Part shown: positions 55,536 through 64,000 of the stretch, in pieces | Position numbering within the stretch: the stretch's first letter is position 1 | How the letters are laid out: the number at the start of each line of letters is the position of its first letter | Source of the DNA: Xiphydria camelus | Taxonomy: Eukaryota; Arthropoda; Insecta; Hymenoptera; Xiphydriidae | Reading direction: 5' to 3' | Assembly (NCBI GenBank): GCA_963678675.1 | Contig: OY783198.1 | Coordinates: forward strand, 15,100,876 to 15,164,875 | DNA length: 64,000 nucleotides | Made by a program: the position numbers and the translations under genes | The notes under the pieces: generated by a model | What the model was told of the DNA's origin: nothing | Database searches by the model: none | Seen by the model: the letters and a program-made list of their open reading frames with translations, nothing else

Positions 55536-57040
55536 TTTATCGATATAAGTTTTTCCTCTTTCGTATTATACAATCACAAGTTTAAATTTATATACCGATC
55601 TGTCAAACGTGAAGTGTACATGTACCTCACTTCTCTTTCATCTCTTCTTCGCCTCTAGTGTAACGATGGATTACAAATATCACACCATTTGCACCCCACA
55701 AAGCACGTTCTTGCAAGTAACTTTTCTGTAACATTCCTGCGATATTTTACAATATTCGTGAACACTACCGTATATTAGAAATATATACTTCTCGATAAAA
55801 ACGTTTCGGAATCATTATGTCGAAAAATCTCCCCGATAAGGTATAGTCCGATAAGATTGTACTTGTTCGGGCTGAATTATATAGGGTTTTTATAATTATT
55901 TTAGGAAGTTCCAGAAGAATATAGATGCAGCAAAATATCGATGCTCTGCTAGAAAGAGTAAGGAATAACCCTCGAAAGAATATTCAGGATTACGGTTCGG
56001 ATGATATTTAAAGGATATTCATCCATTTAAAGTGACGTACGTCCATGCACTCGAGACAGCAGATCCAGGTCGCCGAATGAACCAAAGCAGCAGGTTCTTG
56101 GAACAACAAGACGATGATCCCTCGTTCGAAAGAAACCCCCTCGAGTTCGCATATGATCTGTAACAGATTGTAAATAACACAAACAATTTTAAATATACTG
56201 AACTAACTAAACGTAGAAACTAAGATTATATTAATCTAAGTTAACCAATTCTAATAATGACAAAATTAAGAAAAATGATATATTTCCTCTTTCGTATTAT
56301 ACTACCAATTTATATACCGACCTGTCAAATGCAATGAATGCAACTGGTTCTTGTTGAAACAACAAGTGGATGATCCCTCGTTGGAAAGAAACCTCCTCGG
56401 GTTCGCAAACGATCTGTAACAAATTGTAAATTACACAATTATATGCAGCATTTCACTTTTAAAACATACCGAACTTACTCAGCGTAAAAATTAAGAACCA
56501 ATTTATATACCGACCTGTCAAATGCAATGAATGCAACTAAGCAATTGGTTCTTGTTGGAACAACAAGTAGATGATCCCTCGTTCGAAAGAAACCTCCTCG
56601 GGTTTGCATACAATCTGTAACAAATTGTAAATTACATAATCATATGCAGCACATTTCACTATTTAAAATATACCGAACTTACTCGAGCGTAAAAATTAAA
56701 AAACTATATCTGAGTTAATCAATTCTATTCTAATAATGACAGAATTATTAAAAATGATATATTTCCTCTCTCGTATTATACTACGTTATTCAGCACTTAT
56801 CTGCCTAATCGGTATCAGTAATTCCTCATTGACCGTCGTTACACCGGAGACGAAGAAGAGATGAAATAGAAGTGCGGTACGTGTACACTTCAGGTTTGAC
56901 AGGTCGGTGTGTAAATTGGAACTTGTAATAGTACGAAAGAGGAAATATATCGATAGAGAAAAATAGTGATAAAGTAATTACTTGATTATTGTGATCCAAT
57001 TCCATTTCAACTCCTATTCTGCCACGGCTTGTATTGATGA
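55536..57040. repeat. Composite of rearranged copies of the fold-back element plus ~180 bp direct repeats
   Basis: TTTCCTCTTTCGTATTATAC and TATACCGAYCTGTCAAA recur in direct orientation at about 55553, 56285 and 56763. The phrase GATGATCCCTCGTTCGAAAG with ATCTGTAACA after it occurs three times (about 56113, 56370, 56570). 56870-57040 is an inverse or partial copy ending in the terminal hairpin half. No gene is supported; several frames in this stretch are artefacts. Confidence 0.7.
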
Positions 57041-57284
57041 TTGATTTTCTTCGATTTTTCCCGTGCTCGCATGACCCTGAAAACAAAAAATAGAACGAAC
57101 ACAAAGATATTGTCCTTCCATTGAAAGTGAGGTTAAAGCTGTCAAATGGCAATTAAACTTATCTGATGGCAATTCTTCTGAGACTGTCTCCTTTCCTGCT
57201 CCTTTCTTGATGCACAGGCATTGGAGAGAAGAATACCACTGCATCCGTTCACTATCTCGATATTCGAAAAAAATACAAACGATT

Positions 57285-57889
57285 ACACAGGTTTACAAAA
57301 AAAAAGTTCGGACTATTTGACCGGACCATGGTATTCCGAGGTATTTTTGCGTCCTGAATCCGATCCCGAGGTCATCTGAGCCCCATCACGTCAGGAAAAC
57401 GAGATTTCAAGGTCATTTAGAGGTTAAAATGACCATTTTTTGGAACTGGACCCGGGACAATTTCTCAAGCGACCTGTTGAGTTGGAGAGGGTAGCTGTTT
57501 AGTTCTTGAATACCTTCCAAACATTGGAATGGAGTCCTAAATCTCAACCGGGACTATCACAGAACCACCCCAGTGGATAAAATGTTGCCATGATCGTTGT
57601 ATCTCGCGGATTACGATCTCCCTGTCAAGGCATCCAATTCGGGCAATCCGTTCACTGTGACGTATTGACAGTGGACCCAGCACTGACCCTAATGGCCTTA
57701 GAACCTTGGAGTCATGCTCTGGATGCTGCTCAGGGCAGTCCCATTTCCTTATTTATTTATTTCGAAATCTCGTTTTTCTGACGTGATGTGGCTCAGATGA
57801 CCTAGGGATCAGATTCAGGACGCAAAAATACCTCGGAATACCATGGTCCGGTCAAATAGTCCGGACTTTTTTTTTTTGTAAACCTGTGT
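57285..57889. mobile_element. MITE with ~125 bp TIRs
   Basis: ACACAGGTTTACAAAAAAAA at 57285 pairs with TTTTTTTTGTAAACCTGTGT ending at 57889, and the pairing continues through GGTATTCCGAGGTATTTTTG and GACGTGATG/CATCACGTC. The centre is unique and non-coding. Confidence 0.85.
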
Positions 57890-58640
57890 TATTAAACTAT
57901 ACGGAGCGTCTGTCACATTCACCACTATTGAGATTCACTACTCCGATTACACTGAATTTTTACTTTTTATTAACAAGCGCGTCCGAGGATCGAAAAAATG
58001 CGAGGGAAATCGTTTCGCGAATGGAAATATTTTATTAATTTTGAAAAATAACAAAACATTCAAGGAATATATTCTCTCACACACTCTCACATACATTTCA
58101 TGGCGTATGCGTCTGACCGCATCTGTGTACACATTTCCGATCATGGCCGACTATCGCCGAAGATAGGCGGAATTTTTGTGAGATTTTGACATATATATAT
58201 CGCCCGAGAAATCGGATTCTCGACTTTTAGGCGCGAGGGGCGTGGCTTCGCGTTGCTAAGGAAGAATCTCTCTTAATATGTAACTTATAACATTTATTCT
58301 GGTCTCTATCAATAGAAAATAGTCAATTTATATGGCGTAACTAAGCATAGTTTTGGTTATAACCGTATATTTATTGAGAAAATTCGATGTAAAAATTGAG
58401 GGGTGAAGGGGGCAGACATTTTTCCTGTAAAGTTACAGGGTTGCCCGCGGCGACAGCGCTGTCGGCGTTGTTCTGACGAACTACTTGAATGAACATGCCG
58501 CGAGACACTGCCGCGTCTCTTAATATGATGGTAAGACTAGTTATGTGTTAATAATCTGGCAGTCTCGTTTGGATTCGATATGTGAAAAAAAAACACTTAC
58601 ATATATCTCTTGTAACTTAAAATCTACTGTACAACTTAAA
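57890..58640. other. Non-coding stretch downstream of LINE C
   Basis: No gene recognised. A short TA run lies at 58190-58200. GGCGACAGCGCTGTCGGCG near 58448 is an internal palindrome. Confidence 0.4.
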
Positions 58641-58697
58641 CCTACACATATATACATTTGGTTGTTCAGAACCTGTTTTCTCGTTTTATGATGCCCT

Positions 58698-60475
58698 CTA
58701 CGTTGACTCCAGTCTCTCTTTGAGAGTTGGTAGGTGGTATGCTGAATCGTCGAGCCACCAGTATTTCTGGGCGATTCTGCTGTTATCCAAATAGTCTGCG
58801 GTGGGGATCGCTGTTGAATATTTCAGGTTACCAACCTTCTTGTATGATGTTGGCAATTTTTTGTTTAGTTTGTGATGACTCAGGTGGTAGATCACAGGGA
58901 TGTTGTCCGCGTTTTGGATAATTCCAAGTCTATCCATGTAAGTGAATATTTGTGGTTGTAGGTAACCGGTTGAGGCGCCGTAATTGGCGATAATTGGATC
59001 GACATGTGCTAGTTTTTTAATGACATCATTGTCAATGGTGATCATCGTTGATAGTAGTCTCTCGTCAGTTTCACGATGAAATTGTCGATTCTTGGTATCT
59101 GCGCATTATCGTAGATCCTCTTGTTACTTATGCATCTTTGGATAGTTGGAGTGTTTGGAGCGGTATAGTTGGAGGCATGCTCGAAGACATGCTCGCTCGA
59201 ATTTCCGAGGTTTTTCCATCTGTGAGGCTGATGTGTTCCACCAGATTGGCGGTGCATATGTTAGTAGCGATCTAACCAGCAGGAGGTAACATATTACTTG
59301 GCTTTTTTAGTGACATTTGCGTTGTAGAAATGTCTTCCCAGCGACTTGAATCTCTTCTTTGCCTTTTTTAATTGGGTGTCTACGTGCGAGGCTCATCTTA
59401 TCCGGCAGTCAACGTGCATCCCTAGGTATTTGACGCAATCCTTTTTGTGGGTATTTCCATCTCTTCTCGGGTTTCGGGGTTGAATGTCCTGATTGTGAAG
59501 TCCTTTATTCCTTCCTTATTGGTTTTGACTAAGTTTATGTACGGTTTTCTGAGCAGGATTGACTTACATTTCGTAGGACTCATTCTCAGGTTCCACATAG
59601 AAAAGTAGTTGTTTATTTTGTTGACTAAGGTTTTGAGAAATTCCTGTATTAGTTTTGGCGCTTATCCAATGATATAAATGATTAAGTCATCCGCATATGC
59701 TATAGAGAATGAGTATCGATTGGTGTTGAGTCCGAACGCGTTGATGATGTCGTTGATGAATATCGAGAAGAAAACTGGAGAGTTCACACAGCCTTGCTGT
59801 AACCTTCCGTGATATTGAACCGTAACCTAGAACTGCTGACTCCGTCGCCTACATGGAATTTTTTGTTTGTGATCATGTCCCAGATCATCATGACCAGTTG
59901 TAGCGGGAATTTTTTTTTCAAGAGTATGTATATATTAGGCCGTCAATCCACAGTGAATCGAACGCTTTTTCGAGGTCAATCAGCATGGCTCCGATTAGAT
60001 TGTTCCTCCCGACTTGGTAATTTGCGTCAGAGAGAAACTTATTTATCGCGTGACAGGTCGAATGCTGATGCCGAAATCCAAATTGGGTAGCTGGGATGAT
60101 TTTATTCCTATTGCAGTGTGCGGTTATGGCGCTATTGATAATGGCTTCGAAGACTTTACTTATGTTTGGCATCATACTTATGGGTCTGTAGCTAGATGGT
60201 AAGTTAGTAGGTTTCCCTTGCTTGTGAATTGGTATCACCAAAGTGTTTTTCCAGCAGCTAGGGAAGTAATTGACGTTGATACAGTTGTTAAAAAGGATGG
60301 TGTAGTCTCTTACGATTGCTGGTATTAATTGTTTCAGGACGACGTTGGGTATCCCATCACTGCCGCATGATGTTTTATTTGCTAGTTTTTTTATTATGTC
60401 CATAACTTCTGGAATGTTTGTAAAGTATGAGTTAGTGTCCGGGTCGGTGGTTGGATTCTCTATTCTCCGGTGCGA
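58698..60475 (-). pseudogene. LINE C reverse transcriptase and C-terminus, frameshifted
   Basis: From 60470 downwards the minus strand reads IPEVMDIIKKLANKTSCGSD, GIPNVVLKQLIP, VIPIHKQGKPTNLPSSYRPI, ATQFGFRHQHSTCHAIN and motif A MLIDLEKAFDSLWIDGLIY, then a shift near 59920. QQGCVNSPVFFSIFINDI and AYADDLIIYIIG follow near 59680-59800, giving both catalytic motifs, but in different frames. Further downstream CKSILLRKPYINLVKTNKEG and the last ~115 residues (59045-58698, ending LKERLEST) complete the protein. It would have copied the element RNA at the target; it is now inactive. Confidence 0.82.
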
Positions 60476-60763
60476 AGGTCGTTATGGCGGCTCCGCTTGT
60501 TTTGCGCTCTTCAAATAATCAGGAATATGCACATATTTTTTTTACATCATAAATGGATTGAGCACGTCAAAAAAGTTGGGACGTGTTTTTTCATTTTTTT
60601 TTCTTACGCGAAATTAAGCCGTAGGGAATTAATCAAGTTTACGCTAAGCTCCGCCCACTTGAAACGGCCGGTTGAGCGGCACACCGGGCCATGACGTCAC
60701 TATGCACTTTCGGATAGGACTGTTTGACTGTTTCGAGTACGAAGCTTGTGTTGTGCTGTGAAA

Positions 60764-60890
60764 ATGGACAGTAGATTTGTACAAGGGAATCTGACAATTT
60801 GCCGCAAATCGATGCTTTGTCAGTGTTCGCTTTTCTTATATCAACGCCAGATTTCATTGCAGCAGAAACGCGAAATATTAAAGCAATAAG
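60764..60890 (+). pseudogene. Exon-like fragment ending at a splice-donor-like site
   Basis: After ATG 60764 (MDSRFVQG) a one-base change of frame gives NLPQIDALSVFAFLISTPDF then IAAETRNIKAIR, ending directly at AG|GTAAGAT (60889-60897). The LPxID...F...RNIK arrangement recalls the N-terminus of insect proteins that combine SWIM and YqaJ-like nuclease domains, but this is a memory-based resemblance over about 35 residues. The frame break indicates a pseudogene. Confidence 0.25.
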
Positions 60891-61478
60891 GTAAGATTTA
60901 AAGATACCGTGTAAATAAGTCAGATTGTATACCTCAAAATAAAATAAATAGCAGTCTGCCTATATATAATTTGTAAATATACACGGTGTCGCCTTTTCGA
61001 TGTACCTACGGAGTTTTGGGAAAACGTTATAGAAAAAATTCGTTACACATCCTCGGGGCCAATTTTCAAAACAAATTTAATGCTGTCAAAATCTCACGGC
61101 TAACTAGATCCAGTATTGAGATACAGGGAGTTTTTCATTTTTTGCTATTTCCTTCGTGGCCTTATATTTCGGTTATTTTTAAAGATAGAAGAACAATATA
61201 ACGGTGATTTTTTGTAGATCTTTATGTAGTTTCCAATGACCGACTTTAATTTTTTTGTTCGGTTTTTGGTTTTGGAGTTATGATGTGAAAATGAGTTTTT
61301 CTTTTAAATGGAATACTCAATATAATATTTTACAATTTGACTTCAAATTAACACATTTTGCACGCTGGTATATATATATATATATATACCTGCGCGTCTA
61401 TACGATATCGTCGCGGATTTACGCGTGCAGCGGGCGTTTTTTCGTGAATTTATACGATACCCGCTCTATACAAATAAA

Positions 61479-61712
61479 AATAAATTTTTTAATAAATTAT
61501 ATAATTAATATAATAATTAGAGAATTAATTTTAGTAATAATAGTTTTTATTAGTATATAACTTTTTACATTAATAGAGCGACAAATTTTAGGATATATTC
61601 AATTACGAAAAGGACCAAATAAATTAGAAATATTTTGATTAATTCAGCCTTTCAGAGATGCAATGAAATTATTTTCAAAAGAATTAATTATTTATATAGC
61701 ACAAATCTACTA
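61479..61712 (+). pseudogene. ND1: Nuclear copy of mitochondrial ND1 (NUMT)
   Basis: With the invertebrate mitochondrial code, where TGA is Trp and AGA is Ser, the segment reads TLIERQILGYIQLRKGPNKL then EIFWLIQPFSDAMKLFSKEL, the conserved first-loop region of NADH dehydrogenase subunit 1. Upstream codons give an Ile/Leu-rich first membrane helix. One TAA lies between helix and loop. In the standard code the TGA would be a stop, so the sequence came from mitochondrial DNA. It is strongly AT-rich and only ~230 bp, and covers only the N-terminal part. It lies inside the insertion that splits LINE C. Confidence 0.88.
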
Positions 61713-62150
61713 AATTCGTACTTTTACGTGACCCGCGCTCCAGTGATAGATTGCGGAAAACGTTAAACTACGTTTCCCGTATGCGCAATGTGTTAAAATA
61801 CATTTTCATTACAATACAATATTTATAAATTCTTCTTCCTTCGTTCTTCGACATTCTACTATCAAACGTCGAACAAAAATAGTCACAAAAAATAAACAAA
61901 CTTCCACTTCACTTGTACTCTTCTGATACGCAAGGCATTGGGAAACAGTCTAGAAGGTGCGCTGGCGGGCCGGTTTCGTGCATAGTGACGTCACGAGCCA
62001 GTGTCGCCTACAACGCGGCGTTCTGAAATACGTCACTGGGAGGCGTGGCCATGCTACTTTTAAAGTAATGCTTTTGGGGTAGAAGTTTTTTTTATCAAGT
62101 TGTTACTATTGGTACTGTGCTTTGAATAACTTTAACTATTAAGTCTGCTG

Positions 62151-62978
62151 TGTTTCATGCATATTAAAATTTCATACATATTCCTGATTGCTTGAACTCC
62201 TCCATTTTGCCGTCAATGATCTCTCTCAGCCTAGTTCCCGTGTTTAAGTGCCTCGGGGAGTTAATGCTCTCATAGTACGCCCCAAGAATATTCAATTTGT
62301 CCTCTGCATCTGTAAAAACAAATTTGTCATCTGTCTTTGGTGCGGTGTCCAGCTTGCATTCGCTCCTTCTGAAGATTTCTTCGTTGTTCTCGTCGATTCT
62401 TAGTTCCGTCATCTGCTGCCGTTATTTGGGTCTAAATATGTTGTTAACCATGGGCATAAATTTCTCCGAATCTTTGTAGTTCATTTTAAAAAATATTCTT
62501 CTCCAATGCTCTTCCACTGCTTTCATAAACTCATTTTGTAGAGTATTCTTCTCTTTTTCTAATAGCTTTTTTATCACTTTAGTATGCTGTTTAGTGCATT
62601 TAGGGTCGAATTTGAGACTTCTGTGTAGTTCCGTAAGCAGGTAGGATTTAGTTTGTGTAACTTTTTAATTTTTTTATTCGTGTATTTGGTGATGTTATTC
62701 TTCACCTTTATTCTTGGCACTGTGTTACGGATGGTATCATTGATGGCAGTTGAGATGCGAGTCAGGTGGTGTTCAATTTCTTCTGGGGCGAGATTTCTGT
62801 TATCCTCGACTCCGTCTTGATATTTTTCCTTCAGTTGCTGTTTGAACGCGGTCCAGCTGGTGGCTTTGTAGTTAAATCTTGGTGGTGGTGGACTTTTGGT
62901 ATTTAAGGATGTGTTGGGAAGTATAATTTGCAGCAACAAAGCCTTGTGATCGCTGTCGTACACCAACGTTTTTAACTT
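62151..62978 (-). pseudogene. LINE C: end of endonuclease domain and linker
   Basis: The minus-strand frame from 62966 starts MVYDSDHKALLLQIILP, the final endonuclease block (SDH), and runs to 62574 with FNYKATSWTAFKQQLKEKY. A second frame at 62412-62164 (DKFVFTDAEDKLNILGAYYE) is the linker before RT. The frames are separated by stops. Confidence 0.75.
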
Positions 62979-62979
62979 A

Positions 62980-63209
62980 CCATTCGCCCGGCAACTTAGC
63001 CGTTGCGCTACTGAAGTATTGGTGACATGATGTACGCCGATCCCGGAGACATGCGGAACGCGCGCGTGACGGGATTTTCAACAATTTTTTTCTTCGAAAT
63101 AAAGGCCCATTAGAGAAGAAGCCGAAACACGTGTCTAATATTTTTTGATATACTTTCACCAAAAAAATTCTCAAGCCAAAATCGATTTGACACCTGCCGG
63201 GGTCCCCTT
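62980..63209 (-). repeat. Dispersed tRNA-like repeat, copy 2 (5' part)
   Basis: Inverse of 32678-32880: GACACCTGCCGGGGTCCCCTT and TGACATGATGTACGCCGATCCC are complements of copy 1 landmarks (to one or two changes), and the tRNA-like A-box region (CCGTTGCGCTACTGAAG) is present. It ends where LINE C begins. Confidence 0.8.
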
Positions 63210-63678
63210 GCGAGTTTATTAATTCTTTTTCAGATTTTTCGATTTGGTGCTACACGTCGAGAATTACGAAAAACCGGATTCTTCATTTCATTTTTTCTCA
63301 TCGACATTACTTCCTCCATCTCCTAGATATGCTATAAAACTTGATCTTACAATATGGATCAATTATAATGCGCAAAATAATAAATGTTACAACAATTTTG
63401 ATAGTGTTAAGAATTTTATTGGCTGAGAAGCATATACATTATAATGGATAGGTGGATTTATATTCAGCCCTCATCGCTATCCTCAATTTGTATTTAGTTC
63501 TCGTCATATCAATTACTTACTAGGTCGACTTGTTTGACATTAAAAAGATGCATTACCATTTCAGCTGGTCTGGTGATTTTTGACAAATATTGAGTATGCG
63601 ACAGATAATTATAGATTAAGATTGTCATGTGTGAGCAGCATCTGAAGGAGGATAGAAAAGTGTGAAGTTAATTCCAGG
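63210..63678. other. Non-coding stretch
   Basis: AT-rich; no gene, RNA or paired repeat recognised. Confidence 0.4.
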
Positions 63679-63842
63679 TATGCAGTATGTCAGACGAGAA
63701 TCGCCGATTTTTGAACTTTCGTGACATTTGACTTCGGTAGTGGTTGGGACGGTACTCTAACTATAAATTACTCCCAACCCCTACTGAAGTCAAATGTCAC
63801 GGAATTTCAAAAATCGGCAGTTCTCGTCTGACATACTGTATA
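63679..63842. mobile_element. Hairpin MITE (~165 bp)
   Basis: GCAGTATGTCAGACGAGAA at 63682 pairs with TTCTCGTCTGACATACTGT at 63821-63839, and the arms pair for about 70 bp (GACATTTGACTTCGGTAGTG with its inverse). Flanking TA fits a Tc1/mariner-type target. The TIR start resembles that of the small element at 20549 and 30313 (GTATGTC). Confidence 0.85.
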
Positions 63843-64000
63843 AACAGGAAAATGTATAAATGTTATACACATCCACTACAATCATAATGGGACAAGAATT
63901 TTTGGTACCTTACGTTACACGTGTGAGTATGCAAATGGCAGGAAAGCCGTCGAATGCTGCTCACACGTAGTAGCTGTAGTTTACTATCTCGATACTTGTA
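63843..64000. other. Non-coding end of window
   Basis: Nothing recognised. Confidence 0.4.

Larger units (their letters stand above)
60485..62150 (+). mobile_element. Insertion within LINE C, with a NUMT and an exon-like fragment
   Basis: LINE C reading stops at about 62160 and resumes at about 60475 on the minus strand, so the intervening sequence is an insertion. Near the two ends GTGACGTCACTATGCAC-type sequences occur in inverted orientation (ATGACGTCACTATGCAC at about 60692; GTGCATAGTGACGTCAC at about 61978), suggesting inverted termini. Inside lie the exon-like 60764-60890 and the ND1 fragment at 61479-61712. Boundaries are approximate. Confidence 0.55.
58641..62978 (-). mobile_element. 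LINE C (jockey-like), 5'-truncated and interrupted
   Basis: Minus-strand fragments in order: the end of an endonuclease domain (SDHKALLLQIILPNTS at 62950), a linker, RT (60403-59660) and a C-terminal region ending near 58698. No RNase H is found, which fits the jockey clade. The 5' end at about 62978 abuts a tRNA-like repeat copy, consistent with 5' truncation on insertion. About 1.65 kb of other DNA (~60485-62150) interrupts it between linker and RT. Confidence 0.8.

Noticed and set aside
61360..61385. TA dinucleotide run as a regulatory site
   Set aside because: A simple microsatellite, with no supporting gene nearby.

Overview
The window looks like repeat-rich insect nuclear DNA, most likely hymenopteran (ant or wasp); the order is an inference. 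Supporting this are insect-type mariner ends, Ty3-like and non-LTR retrotransposons of arthropod type, many short TIR elements, and a fragment of mitochondrial ND1 that reads correctly only in the invertebrate mitochondrial code. I found no host protein-coding gene, operon, prokaryotic gene or CRISPR array. Nearly everything recognisable is mobile DNA, stacked by repeated insertion.

Layout. 1-1390: a 132-133 bp satellite that flips orientation near 702, then a duplicated ~160 bp unit with a 21-base C run. 1750-13400: non-coding DNA with fold-back and TIR elements (3385-5432 with a mariner remnant inside, 5759-6289, 7230-9586 with 7998-9218 inside, a nested palindrome at 10349-10929, and small TIR elements to 11311). 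13404-17651: a 4.2 kb element with matching ends that carries a broken minus-strand gene of an unnamed Cys-rich family. 18095-19340: inverted arrays built on a GGAGTGAATTTCACTCC core. 20046-30367: a mariner remnant containing a small TIR element containing a 9.5 kb Ty3-like LTR retrotransposon. 30370-33380: small repeats, a 5S-rRNA-like relic and tRNA-like repeats. 33369-45224: a full-length RNase-H-bearing LINE (target duplication visible) split by a fold-back element with TTA duplication, itself split by a young Ty3-like element with 286 bp LTRs. 45346-46370: a TIR element with a tandem duplication. 46620-51700: a second LINE ending in an (ATT)n tail. 51839-57890: more fold-back elements, one with a degenerate THAP-like reading. 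58640-62978: a minus-strand jockey-like LINE interrupted by ~1.65 kb that includes the ND1 fragment. The window closes with a hairpin MITE.

How the parts relate. The retrotransposon reading frames form standard gag/pro/RT/RNase H/integrase or ORF1/EN/RT/RNase H series, but each copy carries stops, frameshifts or an altered catalytic residue. The nests give a relative order of events. Mariner came before the small TIR element, which came before LTR element 1. LINE A came before the TTA fold-back element, which came before LTR element 2. LTR element 2 is the youngest large insertion: its two LTRs differ at only about two positions by eye. The points most worth a second look are the extra zinc-knuckle ORF downstream of pol in LTR element 1, the TIR-bounded element with the unnamed gene, the ND1 fragment, and the satellite inversion.
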